DNA from: Mucilaginibacter sp. L294
Lineage (GTDB): Bacteria; Bacteroidota; Bacteroidia; Sphingobacteriales; Sphingobacteriaceae
NCBI RefSeq assembly: GCF_001636615.1
Contig: NZ_LGEK01000008.1
Span: forward strand, 1 to 64,000
Reading direction: 5' to 3'
Length of the DNA stretch: 64,000 bases
Under the pieces are notes generated by a model, which saw only the letters and a list, made by a program, of their open reading frames with translations, was not told the origin of the DNA and did no database searches. This document shows, one piece after another, positions 35,564 through 45,096 of this stretch (positions are counted from its first letter, which is position 1; each line of letters begins with the position of its first letter). Both the position numbers and the translations under genes were made by a program.

Positions 35564-35821
35564 CTAATTATTTAAAACAATCCTTTTGATATGGTTTTCG
35601 GTGTGCTCGGCAGGTTTTATGATGCATTTAATAGTAGCCACAAGTATGTAAACTGTTAAAATTACCATAATACACACTATCAGATAATCCCAGTTGCTGC
35701 CTGGCCCGGCACCATGTGTTATACCGTGTAAGGCTTTGGGCTGTAGCTTTCTGCAGGCCGGGCAAGCATATGTACCTAAGATAGATGCGCTTAAGATGAG
35801 TGTTAAAATGTATTTTTTCAT
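35564..35821 (-). CDS. Small membrane protein with Cys pair, 85 aa
   Basis: An 85-residue protein with an N-terminal signal or membrane segment, a CPACRKLQP Cys-x-x-Cys just after it, and a transmembrane helix (YLIVCIMVILTVYILVATI). The CxxC could bind copper or haem or act in redox assembly of the neighbouring oxidase. It follows the cytochrome gene by 91 bases and precedes the 135-residue accessory gene by 4. Confidence 0.65.
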   Translation of the reverse strand: MKKYILTLILSASILGTYACPACRKLQPKALHGITHGAGPGSNWDYLIVCIMVILTVYILVATIKCIIKPAEHTENHIKRIVLNN

Positions 35822-35912
35822 ATCATTCGTTTTTTATTTTCAGTTATTCGCTCGCAAGATTAAACCAGCGGAAAACCCCCTTTTTTCTGCATTTCAGCAA
35901 GGGTTTGTCCTT

Positions 35913-36911
35913 TTATTTTAAGGAATCCATGATCTTTTTAGCTTCTGCCGCCGTTACGTGCCTCGAATTATTCCCCCAGCTGCTTCGTTCGTGGTTAACA
36001 ATCGCTGCCACCTCCTCCGGTTTTAGGTTATTATTGGTACCAACTGCAGGCATTATACCATAGCCTTTGCTAACCAGCCCGTTATATCCTTTCATAATTA
36101 CTGTTATCTGCACTTCCGGATCCGGGTTGAGTACAAGCTCGCTTCCCACAAGTGGCGGAAATGCGCCCGGTAAACCTTTCCCATTTTCCTGGTGGCAGGC
36201 CTGGCAATTTGCTGCATACAACGCGGCACCGTCAAACTGTGGTTTTGTTGCTCCCGGGCCTGCTACAGGCGTTTTATCTTTGCCATATAGGAACACCGGT
36301 ACCTGACGCCCATCAGGCAATGGAATTTGTTTGAGCGACCGCAAGTATGCAACCAATGCCAATGCTTGTTTTGAAGCGATTATTTTACCTGTAATACCTT
36401 TTTTAAATTCATCCGGAACATTGAGTACTATATCCTCGGGAAAGGGGTATTCCTTTACTTGAAACAGCCATTCATAAGAAGGCATAACAGATACTGATAC
36501 CACAGACCTGGGATTAAAAAGATGCAGCAGGTGCCAGTCGGCGCTGGGTTGGCGGTTCCCGATATTTGTCAGGTCGGGTCCGGTACGTTCAGATCCCATT
36601 AGCGTGGCGGTGTTTCGCCATACATCTGTTCGTGTAATACGCGCATAGTCCGCAGCGACACCCGGCCTTGGGCCAAATATCTTGTCCATATCTATATTCC
36701 TTACCTGCTGGGTATGGCATGCAACACAGCCCTCAGCTATAAAGATCCCCTTACCCTCGGTTTCTAACCGGGATAGCCGCCTGCTACCGGGTAAAGGCGC
36801 ATTATTGTTTTGCACATCAAGTGCCGGCATTATCGCTACAAAAAGCGTTAATGTTACAAATAGTAACAATGCCATAGGAAAAAGCCTTTTATGATTACTG
36901 TAAATCTCCAT
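35913..36911 (-). CDS. ccoO: CcoO-like cytochrome c subunit fused to a second cytochrome c domain
   Basis: The 332-residue protein is membrane-anchored (MALLLFVTLTLFVAIMPAL) and starts with a CcoO-type monohaem domain: CVACHTQQVR at 62-66, with ERTGPDLTNIG and SVMPSYEWLF typical of cbb3 subunit II. A second haem-c domain follows with CQACHQENGKG and an axial-Met region YGIMPAVGT. Thus one protein may do the job of both CcoO and the electron-input CcoP. It overlaps nothing but lies 4 bases after the CcoN gene. Haem attachment takes place in the periplasm. Confidence 0.9.
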   Translation of the reverse strand: MEIYSNHKRLFPMALLLFVTLTLFVAIMPALDVQNNNAPLPGSRRLSRLETEGKGIFIAEGCVACHTQQVRNIDMDKIFGPRPGVAADYARITRTDVWRNTATLMGSERTGPDLTNIGNRQPSADWHLLHLFNPRSVVSVSVMPSYEWLFQVKEYPFPEDIVLNVPDEFKKGITGKIIASKQALALVAYLRSLKQIPLPDGRQVPVFLYGKDKTPVAGPGATKPQFDGAALYAANCQACHQENGKGLPGAFPPLVGSELVLNPDPEVQITVIMKGYNGLVSKGYGIMPAVGTNNNLKPEEVAAIVNHERSSWGNNSRHVTAAEAKKIMDSLK

Positions 36912-36915
36912 GTTA

Positions 36916-39063
36916 TTAAACTGTGGTGTTTGCCCTGATAGATATTATTTGGTCAAATACTTTTTTTCGTTCATCAATTTCGGTAACAGAGGCATACATA
37001 ACATACATGTTCCATGCAAAAACCAGGTGCGAGGCCCACATCAGCGATCCGCCTATTGCACGCCATAACCAGTAAGGTGCCATCAGCACAACGCCATCAA
37101 TGAAAGGTTTTCCTGCTACCCATCCCATACCCTTGATAGTCCCCCCTGTCATGAGCGGGATGGTATAAAACAACATACCGATCAGCGCCAGCCAAAAGTG
37201 CGCGCCAACAAGGCTTTGTTTCGGTTCTTTTCCGGTTAACCTGGGTAACAGGGTATAAATGCATCCCCAAAGCATAAAGGCGATAATCCCGTACATGGTT
37301 AGGTGCGAATGGGCAACCGTAAAGTCAGTAAAATGCCATATCAGGTTAGTCGCCCTGAAAGCCTCGGCTGTGCCCTGGGTAGAGCCTGTGAAATAAAAGA
37401 TGATCCCAACCAAATAAAACGGCAGGGTATAACTACGGGCAATTTTATGATAGTTTCCTTTAAAGGTCATTAAAAAATTGGTGGTGCCTGAAAACACCGG
37501 GATGAGCATACCCATGCTGCCAACAATTGCAATTGTTTGGAGCCACCAGGGTATAGAACTAAAAATAAAATGGTGCGTACCAATCAAAGTGTAGAACAAT
37601 ATTTGTGACCAGAAGGCAAGGATCCCTAAGCTGTAAGAATATATCGGAGTGTTTAGTTGCTGCGGTAAAAAATAATAAATGAGGCCCAGGCTAAAAAGCA
37701 TAAACCACATGCCCACGGCCTGGTGCATATAATATCCTTGCACAATAGTTTCGCCAAGGCCATTTTGCCACCATGGTATGTATCCTACAAGTACAATAAC
37801 TGTCAGGAACATTACCGCAGCGATAATATACCAGTTAGATATATAAATATCCCGGGTTTGCCGCCTGGCAATGGTTTGAATATAGTTAACGAGTGTGGCG
37901 ATTATGCCCGCGGCAAATACCAGCATTACAGGCCAGGTATATTCACGATATTCCCCACCACCGTTATTAATTCCGCTCATGAGGCATATTGTGCCGGATA
38001 TAACGGCGGTGTTCAATAGCAACAGAGACCAGTACCCTCTTTTTATGCTGGCTATCTTTGCATTGCTAACAGTGCCTACTACATAATAACCTAACCCAAT
38101 CATCGCAAGGGACGACCATCCCCAAAAAACCATATTGGTGTGTACTGGCCGCAAACGGCCGAAACTTAACCAGCTTACGTGATCCACATCCGGGGATACA
38201 AATTTTATACCCAGGTATTCACCTATCGAAGTGCCAATAACAAGCCAACAAGTTGCCGTGCCCAGATACAACATAATCAATTTCACCAGGTTGGGATCAA
38301 TGTTGTGTACACCCGAAGCCTTCCGTTTGGAAGAAAAAAACCTTGGGTTATTAACCTCAGCAATATTATGCAACAAAGCCTTTTTATCTTCAGCAGCCGT
38401 GGCACCACCTAATTCAGTGTCTGTAAGAGTGTACTCGAGCGCACTTTTACGTTTTAAAACCTCATCATAAAAATCTTTGTCCTCATCAACCAGTTTCACA
38501 AGGCTTTGCGCTTCACGCCTGATGCGTATTTGATGCGCTTTTTTTACAAATCCGTTTATTTTAACGCCAATAAAATACACGGTAGCTAACAATGGTATCA
38601 GGATAAGTGTTAGCATGATGAGCATCCCGGGGCTTGTCATTATGTTTCCGGTCGGAGTCCCAGTTCCATCACCGGCAGCGGCAAGCTTATTAATCAGAAT
38701 AAACCCTGTAAATAACGCCATTGATTTTAGACCTGTGCCCCCTCGCCGGCGACTATTCTCTTGTTTAATACGCTTGTTTTTCTGAACATTGATCAGGCGC
38801 TCTAATTCCGAACTTTCGAATCCGCTGATTTGGTCAGATAGCTCCCGGATGTTGGAGTCAATAACCATGGTTTCCTTTTTTAAACGGCTACACAGGTTGG
38901 CTAACCAAAGCACCAATATCAAAAAAATGAATAAGCCCGAGGCAAGGACAAAATCAAATAACAAGTTGTTCACTGTGTTGGTGTCCCCATCATTATTGCT
39001 GGCTGCAAGGGCAGGTATTGTGCCCAGGATAAATAGAAATAAGAAATAAATGATCTTTTTCAT
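36916..39063 (-). CDS. ccoN: cbb3-type cytochrome c oxidase subunit I (CcoN) with long N-terminal extension
   Basis: The 715-residue product has a CcoN core from about residue 245. Its haem and copper ligands are LRPVHTNMVF (low-spin haem), YMHQAVGMW (CuB), GTHHFIFSS (CuB) and FTVAHSHLTMYG (both haems). The Tyr of cbb3 enzymes precedes the HH motif (FYTLIGTHH), while the Glu typical of nitric oxide reductase is absent, so an oxidase is favoured over NorB. The 240-residue N-terminal extension has a signal peptide, two or three membrane helices and a charged loop not found in classical CcoN. First gene of the operon that includes globin and hemerythrin, suggesting respiration at low oxygen. Confidence 0.9.
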   Translation of the reverse strand: MKKIIYFLFLFILGTIPALAASNNDGDTNTVNNLLFDFVLASGLFIFLILVLWLANLCSRLKKETMVIDSNIRELSDQISGFESSELERLINVQKNKRIKQENSRRRGGTGLKSMALFTGFILINKLAAAGDGTGTPTGNIMTSPGMLIMLTLILIPLLATVYFIGVKINGFVKKAHQIRIRREAQSLVKLVDEDKDFYDEVLKRKSALEYTLTDTELGGATAAEDKKALLHNIAEVNNPRFFSSKRKASGVHNIDPNLVKLIMLYLGTATCWLVIGTSIGEYLGIKFVSPDVDHVSWLSFGRLRPVHTNMVFWGWSSLAMIGLGYYVVGTVSNAKIASIKRGYWSLLLLNTAVISGTICLMSGINNGGGEYREYTWPVMLVFAAGIIATLVNYIQTIARRQTRDIYISNWYIIAAVMFLTVIVLVGYIPWWQNGLGETIVQGYYMHQAVGMWFMLFSLGLIYYFLPQQLNTPIYSYSLGILAFWSQILFYTLIGTHHFIFSSIPWWLQTIAIVGSMGMLIPVFSGTTNFLMTFKGNYHKIARSYTLPFYLVGIIFYFTGSTQGTAEAFRATNLIWHFTDFTVAHSHLTMYGIIAFMLWGCIYTLLPRLTGKEPKQSLVGAHFWLALIGMLFYTIPLMTGGTIKGMGWVAGKPFIDGVVLMAPYWLWRAIGGSLMWASHLVFAWNMYVMYASVTEIDERKKVFDQIISIRANTTV

Positions 39064-39200
39064 AAAAAATATATTAATACCCCTTTATCTTTTTAATTTA
39101 TTCTTCTTTAACGTATTGAAGTTTTTGCTATTCATTTTTTTTTGATATGTGTGCTAGCGGTAAGGAAGATTTGTTAAGGCATACAAAAGTACCAGTTAGA

Positions 39201-39238
39201 ATCGACAATAAAAGATATTTTTGTCTTTTATTGTCGAT
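39201..39238. repeat. Perfect 15-bp inverted repeat upstream of ccoN
   Basis: ATCGACAATAAAAGA (39201-39215) and its exact reverse complement (39224-39238) are separated by TATTTTTG. No T-run follows on the minus strand, where it sits about 140 bases before the ccoN start and 28 bases after the kinase stop. It is either a transcript-end hairpin of the kinase gene or an operator for the oxidase operon. Confidence 0.6.
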
Positions 39239-39265
39239 CGACAGTGTGATGACTTATTTACACCT

Positions 39266-40372
39266 TTAACCATCTTCTATTTTTACAATATTCTCGTGAT
39301 CTGTGCATATGGGAAGTGCAAAATAAAATACCGATCCTCCTTTTTTAACTTGCCCTGCACCTACCTTCCCTCCGTGCTCCAATAATATCTTGTTTACAAG
39401 ATATAAACCAAGGCCTTTGCCATTCTTATTACGTGCCGATCTTGATTCGCACCGGTAATACTTCTGAAAGATTTTTTGTTCCTCTCCAACTGGTATCCCA
39501 ACACCCTGATCGATTATGCCTACTTCTGCCCAGTTCTCTGCCCGTGTTACCCGGACAATGATGAGCGACGACGGCCGTGAAAAATTTACTGCATTAGTGA
39601 TGTAATTGATCAGCACCTGCAAAATCTTGTATTTATCCGCTTTTACCCATAAAGGTTGTGTTACCTGTATAGAAAATCGATATTTCGCATGGAGCATTCT
39701 CATCTCGTTAACAACCAGGCCGGAAAGTTCGCACAGGTTAAATACACAATTATTATGATTTATTAACCTGCGATCGCTGCCATATGGAGACAGGTATTCG
39801 TCCATTAGGTTAACCATGCTATTTACATGAAGATCAACCGTATTTAAAACCCTTAAGTGACTTTTAGATAAATTTGCATCCGTCATATTCGTCAGGAATT
39901 GGGCATTTAGTTTAATTAAGGTCAAGGGTACCCTCAGTTCATGATTTACAATTGCCAGGCTTAAATTCTCCTCGGCAATTTGTTGCGTTCTGTCTTCGAT
40001 CGTACCGACCATTTTTTCAGCAGTTCCCCATCTCCGGTAATATGGGATACCGGATATTTTTAACCATTTTTCTTTCCCACAAGGTGTATTGAAACTAAAT
40101 TGATATTCAAACAGGCCACCTGAATCTAATGCGGCATTATACTCACGGATCAATCTTGATTTAAACCCGGGTTTCAACAACCTGAAAAGGTTAGAAAGTT
40201 CAATTTCATCAGTATTAAACAACCCCAGTATTTTTCTCGTAGCCGGGCAAACGCTCATTTTATGTGTAACCAGGTCTAACTTCCATGATCCCGGGTGAGC
40301 CGCTGTGCGTGCCCCGCCCGAAAGAATTCCAGATTTACTTGTAGAGGCCATATTGATGCTTGAGTTGTTCAT
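39266..40372 (-). CDS. PAS-domain sensor histidine kinase
   Basis: A 368-residue soluble kinase: N-terminal PAS fold (about 25-125, with a PAC-like end YRRWGTAEKMVGTIEDRTQQ), HisKA H-box LAIVNHELRVPLTLIKLN with the phosphoacceptor His, and an HATPase_c domain with N-box LINYITNAVNFS and G-boxes GIIDQGVGIP and GKGLGLYLVNKILLEHGGKV. It has no transmembrane segment, so it senses a cytoplasmic signal such as redox state or a ligand in the PAS pocket. It lies directly upstream of the oxidase operon and 18 bases downstream of a 4-TM protein gene; both may form a signalling pair. Confidence 0.9.
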   Translation of the reverse strand: MNNSSINMASTSKSGILSGGARTAAHPGSWKLDLVTHKMSVCPATRKILGLFNTDEIELSNLFRLLKPGFKSRLIREYNAALDSGGLFEYQFSFNTPCGKEKWLKISGIPYYRRWGTAEKMVGTIEDRTQQIAEENLSLAIVNHELRVPLTLIKLNAQFLTNMTDANLSKSHLRVLNTVDLHVNSMVNLMDEYLSPYGSDRRLINHNNCVFNLCELSGLVVNEMRMLHAKYRFSIQVTQPLWVKADKYKILQVLINYITNAVNFSRPSSLIIVRVTRAENWAEVGIIDQGVGIPVGEEQKIFQKYYRCESRSARNKNGKGLGLYLVNKILLEHGGKVGAGQVKKGGSVFYFALPICTDHENIVKIEDG

Positions 40373-40390
40373 TTATGTGCAAATCAAATA

Positions 40391-40744
40391 TTAGTTGGTG
40401 AGTTCCCGTTGCCGAAACACCAGGCAAAAAACAATCAGCAGAAATTGCACAACTACCATATGTAATGGAAAACCACTTTTCATTACAATACAAAAAAAAG
40501 CTATGAAGAGATCGGACATCATAAAACCGATAAGAATTTGCCTTGTTCGGAAACTATCGGGCATGAGCATTAGTGAGCCGGTTACATACTTAAGAATGAT
40601 CACCAATTGAAGTATAAAAAACGCTAGCCCGCTTTGTTTCAGAAAATCAGGCAGGCCGTTGGCCTGCAAGTAATTTGCCCGTACAAACATCGTTATACTT
40701 AGTGCCGAAGCCGCAAGTACGCCTAAAATATCCCTGTTCTTCAT
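40391..40744 (-). CDS. Four-helix membrane protein of unknown function
   Basis: The 117-residue product has about four hydrophobic segments (ILGVLAASALSITMFV, AFFILQLVIILKYVTGSLML, ILIGFMMSDLFIAFFCIVM, HMVVVQFLLIVFCLVF) and short loops. No motif. It is 18 bases upstream of the PAS kinase on the same strand and may be a membrane partner or signal source for it. The family is not recognised. Confidence 0.65.
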   Translation of the reverse strand: MKNRDILGVLAASALSITMFVRANYLQANGLPDFLKQSGLAFFILQLVIILKYVTGSLMLMPDSFRTRQILIGFMMSDLFIAFFCIVMKSGFPLHMVVVQFLLIVFCLVFRQRELTN

Positions 40745-40868
40745 ATTATTGATATTGATAAAGCCTATTATTTTGTTTGTTATCTCATGATGTAAAGGTC
40801 ATGGTCAAACAGGCCTAAATCAATGTATCAATTAAGGTTATGGAGGTATAAATTATTTATTACGGGGG

Positions 40869-42812
40869 TTAGGTTATATCCTCTTTTTTTATGCCTAACT
40901 TTTTGATCCTGGAATGCAGGGTTGTGGGTTCAATTTGCAGGATCTCGGCGGCGCCACCTGCGCCACTCACTTTGCCGTTACATTTTTTCAATACAGACAA
41001 AATATGTTCACGGGCATTTTCATCCATTGTTTTTGGACGGTCAATTGCGTATAACTGCCCGGATTGATTTGCCGGATTATGAAAGCGCGGAAGAAGTACA
41101 TCTGTTATTATAGGGCCATTTGTAAGTAAAACGCTCCGTTCAATAAGATGCTCCAGCTCGCGTACATTACCGGGCCAGTGATACGATTTAAGGAGTTCAA
41201 GTACACCCGGAGACACGTCAAAAACCTTTTTCCCGGTTTTTCGAGCATAGTGTTTAACGAAATGCTCAACAAGTTCGGGAATATCTACAACTCTCTCCCG
41301 CAGTGCCGGGATCATTATTGGAAAAACATACAAGCGGTAATATAAATCTAACCGAAAGCGGCCTTCCTCTACCTCCTTTTCGAGGTTGCGGTTAGTTGCC
41401 GCAATGATCCTGACATTTATTTTCACAGCCCCTCTCCCCCCTATCCTTTCAATTTCATGTTCTTGAAGAACACGCAACAGTTTCACCTGTAGCTCAGAAG
41501 GCATTTCCCCAATTTCATCTAAAAATATTGTCCCCTTGTCCGCCTGTTCAAATTTGCCAATACGCCTTTCAAAGGCACCGGTAAATGACCCTTTTTCATG
41601 CCCGAATAATTCCGATTCAATTAAATTTGCCGGCAATGACGCACAATTCACAGTTACAAAAGGTTTGTTTCTGCGCAACGACAATTCATAAATGCTTTTT
41701 GCCACGCGTTCTTTACCCGTTCCACTTTCTCCAAGTATTAATACGGATGTATCAAGCGGCGCTACGACAGATATCATATCCTGAACGCTTAACATTTGAT
41801 GGCTGTTGCCAATAATACCATCAAATACTGACCTTCCCTGTGGTGGCATTTCAGGCTCAGAAAGGCCTTCCGCTATCGATGTATCAGTGATTCCCGATGT
41901 CCAGGTATCTTCTATGGCTACAGCCAGCACTTGCTGGATCCTGTTTAGCAAAGTAAGGTGATCGGGAAGGTAACAGTCATGCTTACGGCTAAAAAAAGTA
42001 AATGTTAATATTTCACCTTTTAAGGTGAGCAGCGGCAGGGCAATAAATGATTGTAATTGGAAAACCCTGGCTGTGAGTTTTCGAAGCGGATTATCTTGCA
42101 GCGATTTTTTAAAATCGTCGCCATTCGCATAATTTGTTCTGGTATAAACCGGGATGGCATCCTGCATTCGTTTTAACTCCACAGCAGTAATATTGAAAAT
42201 CGTTAACAGTTCTTCCAAGCCTATTATCTGGTAATCATCAAAGCCAATTCGTAAAAAGCCTGCCGCCACGTGCGCGGCAGCAGCACCTCTTCTCATCGTC
42301 AGCACCAAATAATCGAACGGGATAAGTGGCTGAATGGCATTGACGATCATTAACAATTTTTGATTCTGATCTATCGGCTCGGCCATAATACTTTTCACCG
42401 TATTACCGAACACCTGCTCTTGGCGGAGCTTGGATTCCATGCTGTTATGGTGCCTGTAAAAAGCAACATCCAACGCTATGAGAAGCTCCTTTTCCCTAAA
42501 TGGTTTAACCAAAAAGCCATATGGCTGTGTTGCCTTGGCGTTCTCCAGGATACTGGTTTGAAAATTTGCTGATAAATAAACAAATGCGATGTTTTTTTCT
42601 GTAAGTATTTTTGCCAGGTCTATTCCGTTTAAAGGGCCTTTCAAAAAAATATCGAGCAATACCATTTCCGGCTTTTGCTCCTCGATAACTTTTAGTGCAT
42701 CCTTAACACTATCAGAAATGCCACAAACATGATAATCTGCTCTTGTTAAGATTAATTTTAAGTCAAACGCTATTAGCGATTCGTCTTCTACAATTAGTAT
42801 TTTTTTCTTCAT
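40869..42812 (-). CDS. Sigma-54-dependent response regulator (REC-GAF-AAA-HTH)
   Basis: This 647-residue NtrC-type activator has four parts: a receiver domain (about 1-120) with acidic D10/E11, phosphoacceptor Asp54 in [10 protein letters not shown] and Lys in [10 protein letters not shown]; a GAF-like domain (about 150-300); an AAA+ domain with Walker A GESGTGKE, the sigma-54 contact loop as GSFTGA (canonical GAFTGA) and Walker [13 protein letters not shown]; and a Fis-type HTH at the end ([20 protein letters not shown]). It opens sigma-54 promoters when phosphorylated, most likely by the TPR/HisKA_2 kinase 7 bases upstream. Targets are unknown; the nearby oxidase operon is a candidate. Confidence 0.9.
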   Translation of the reverse strand: MKKKILIVEDESLIAFDLKLILTRADYHVCGISDSVKDALKVIEEQKPEMVLLDIFLKGPLNGIDLAKILTEKNIAFVYLSANFQTSILENAKATQPYGFLVKPFREKELLIALDVAFYRHHNSMESKLRQEQVFGNTVKSIMAEPIDQNQKLLMIVNAIQPLIPFDYLVLTMRRGAAAAHVAAGFLRIGFDDYQIIGLEELLTIFNITAVELKRMQDAIPVYTRTNYANGDDFKKSLQDNPLRKLTARVFQLQSFIALPLLTLKGEILTFTFFSRKHDCYLPDHLTLLNRIQQVLAVAIEDTWTSGITDTSIAEGLSEPEMPPQGRSVFDGIIGNSHQMLSVQDMISVVAPLDTSVLILGESGTGKERVAKSIYELSLRRNKPFVTVNCASLPANLIESELFGHEKGSFTGAFERRIGKFEQADKGTIFLDEIGEMPSELQVKLLRVLQEHEIERIGGRGAVKINVRIIAATNRNLEKEVEEGRFRLDLYYRLYVFPIMIPALRERVVDIPELVEHFVKHYARKTGKKVFDVSPGVLELLKSYHWPGNVRELEHLIERSVLLTNGPIITDVLLPRFHNPANQSGQLYAIDRPKTMDENAREHILSVLKKCNGKVSGAGGAAEILQIEPTTLHSRIKKLGIKKEDIT

Positions 42813-42819
42813 ACAATTA

Positions 42820-45087
42820 TTAATCAGCTGTAAATTCCATCGATGTATTATTAGCCATTCTCTCCACCGGAAAAATAATTTCTAAACATGCGCCATTTGT
42901 ACTTAACAGTATACAAGTACCTTTCAATTGACTGCAAAGAGCTTTAACCATTTCCATCCCCAAAGTTGAAGCAGTATTTATATTAAACTGCCCGGGTAAA
43001 CCTTTGCCATTGTCTGTTACGGTTAGCTTTACAGAGTTAGCAGGTTTATTGCTTAAGGTAACCATTATTTTACCGCCGGTTTCATCAAACGCATGCTTTA
43101 TTGAATTGGTAATTACTTCGTTTAGGATTAAACCGAGTGGTACGGCTTGTTCATGCCCGAGGTTAAACGGTGGCACAACTAACCTGAATTTAATTTTGCG
43201 GCTACCCGTTTCAAAACAATCCCCGAGGTAATTTACTAAATCCGATACGTAATCGTGCATATTTATAGCAGCTACATTATCGCTATTATACAATTTTTGA
43301 TGGATGAGGGATATAGCTTGCACGCGGTTTTGGCTGTCTCTTATCGCTTTTAAAGCTGCATTATCTTTAAGGTATGCAGATTGCGTGTTCAGCAGGCTCA
43401 TAATAACCTGCAGGTTATTTTTCACCCTGTGGTGAACTTCTTTTAAAAGCCAATCCTTTTCATTGATTAGTTTATCCTTGTCTTTAAGTAGTTCCTGAAG
43501 ATCAGCATTTTGAACATTTATCTCAAATTGCTTATTTAAAAGCTCCTGGTTACTTCGTTTTTTGTTGCGGTAAATATAAAAGCTAAAACCAGCCCCTAAA
43601 AGAAGCGTTAACATACTGGCCCAGGTTAACTTTCTCTGGAGCGCCGCCTGCTTTTCTAACAAGCCTATCGCTTGCTCCTTTTTACTAATCTCATATTTTA
43701 TTTCAACTTCAGAGATCTGTTTACTTTTTACTTCGTTAAACAATGAATCATTTAATTTTTTGTGAATCTCAAAGTGCCGGATGGCCGACAGGTACTTGCC
43801 AGAAGCAGAATCTATTTCGAACTGACGTTGGTGCATTTTTGCCAGCGTTAGTGCCCTTACCGTACCACCGGGTAAGGATAATATTTTGCCGGTGTATAAA
43901 GCTGCCTTTTTGTATTGTTTTATTTGCACATAAAAGTTAGCCATGGTTTCGTTATAATGGATAAAATCTGCAAGCATTTGTTTATGATCATCATAAAATG
44001 ACATATCAAAACTTGTTTTTTTAAAGCCTGCCATCATTAACAAATAATACTTTTCTGCCGCAGCATATTGTTTAAGCGCTACAAAACAATTACCATATCC
44101 TTCCCATAGATCTATGCGGTGGGCAATGTTCCGCGGTGGTACCTCCTCACTGCTCGTACGTAAAAATGCTAGTGCCTGTTCAGGTTTGCCTGCTTTTAAA
44201 AGATCGTAAATGGCCAGGCTTAATGTACCGTAGAAATCATCGACCTCATGCGTATTTCTCATATTCTGTAAAGCCCGGCTTATCCACATAAAGCTTTTGT
44301 CATACATCGAAAGATCGGCATATATGGTAGCAAGCTTTTCATAAAAATAAAAGCCCTTTAATGTATCAGTGGTTGCTTCCATACTTTTCACCGCTTCTAT
44401 TCGAAAGAAAAGTTCCTTGTGGAGGTCAATCTTCCGTTCATTAACGTCGCCAAACAGATCATAAACATAGTGCAGCTTTTTGTATTTAAGCGCCTGGTAT
44501 CGTTTTAATATATGAATAAGTTCATTTTCACATACCCTAACTTTTTTCTGCATAAGATGGTTGGCGGCTATTTTCCTCTCCACATCAAGCTCGTTCAACA
44601 CCCGCCCTGATTTTATAAACAAGTCTCGTGCGTTTTCATAATACCGTATCTTCCTTGCAATATTATGTTCATCGTCTAATACACGGTTTCCGAACACATT
44701 CCATACCTCTGCTTCGGCTGAGACATCTTTAACCTTGCGAAAATGCCTGATCAGTGATTCATAGCAATCAGCTCCCCGCACGGTATCCTCTACCGAGTAA
44801 TAATAGTTGCCCATCATCCCGAGAATGGTATTAGAGCGATTTGTTGTTTTAAGAGTGTTACTCAGGTTCATGGCCTGATTTAAGTATCCCATGGTTAAAT
44901 CTCTTTCACGATGATGCTCTTTTGGCCTGTTCAGATAATAACCCGATAGCTTGATCAGCAAATCAAGACGATTTGTATCAGGCCTGCTTTCTGCAATACG
45001 CGTAAGAATTTGCTGAGGGCTTTGCGCATTTGCAATAAAGCAGGCCATCATCATATTCAATACTATACAGAGTTTTTTTAGCATCAC
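42820..45087 (-). CDS. TPR/HisKA_2 sensor histidine kinase, intact copy
   Basis: This 755-residue kinase has a signal peptide (ending near CFIANAQ), about ten TPR-like helix pairs to residue 500, one transmembrane helix ([19 protein letters not shown]), a coiled-coil linker and a HisKA_2 kinase core. The H-box is [20 protein letters not shown], and the ATPase part shows [17 protein letters not shown] and [11 protein letters not shown]. It lies 7 bases upstream of the sigma-54 regulator and is the likely cognate kinase. Two decayed paralogues follow upstream (45097-47615 and 47839-49185), so the locus has expanded by tandem duplication. Confidence 0.9.
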   Translation of the reverse strand: MMLKKLCIVLNMMMACFIANAQSPQQILTRIAESRPDTNRLDLLIKLSGYYLNRPKEHHRERDLTMGYLNQAMNLSNTLKTTNRSNTILGMMGNYYYSVEDTVRGADCYESLIRHFRKVKDVSAEAEVWNVFGNRVLDDEHNIARKIRYYENARDLFIKSGRVLNELDVERKIAANHLMQKKVRVCENELIHILKRYQALKYKKLHYVYDLFGDVNERKIDLHKELFFRIEAVKSMEATTDTLKGFYFYEKLATIYADLSMYDKSFMWISRALQNMRNTHEVDDFYGTLSLAIYDLLKAGKPEQALAFLRTSSEEVPPRNIAHRIDLWEGYGNCFVALKQYAAAEKYYLLMMAGFKKTSFDMSFYDDHKQMLADFIHYNETMANFYVQIKQYKKAALYTGKILSLPGGTVRALTLAKMHQRQFEIDSASGKYLSAIRHFEIHKKLNDSLFNEVKSKQISEVEIKYEISKKEQAIGLLEKQAALQRKLTWASMLTLLLGAGFSFYIYRNKKRSNQELLNKQFEINVQNADLQELLKDKDKLINEKDWLLKEVHHRVKNNLQVIMSLLNTQSAYLKDNAALKAIRDSQNRVQAISLIHQKLYNSDNVAAINMHDYVSDLVNYLGDCFETGSRKIKFRLVVPPFNLGHEQAVPLGLILNEVITNSIKHAFDETGGKIMVTLSNKPANSVKLTVTDNGKGLPGQFNINTASTLGMEMVKALCSQLKGTCILLSTNGACLEIIFPVERMANNTSMEFTAD

Positions 45088-45096
45088 TTCAGATCT

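Noticed and set aside
36916..39063. Reading the haem-copper subunit as a nitric oxide reductase (NorB).
   Set aside because: The Glu of the NorB active-site helix is missing, while the cbb3-type ligand and Tyr arrangement is present.
39064..39200. A sigma-54-like box TGGTAC..GC upstream of ccoN on the minus strand.
   Set aside because: The GG-to-GC spacing is 11 bases rather than the required 10, and the conserved bases fit poorly, so it is not reported as a promoter.
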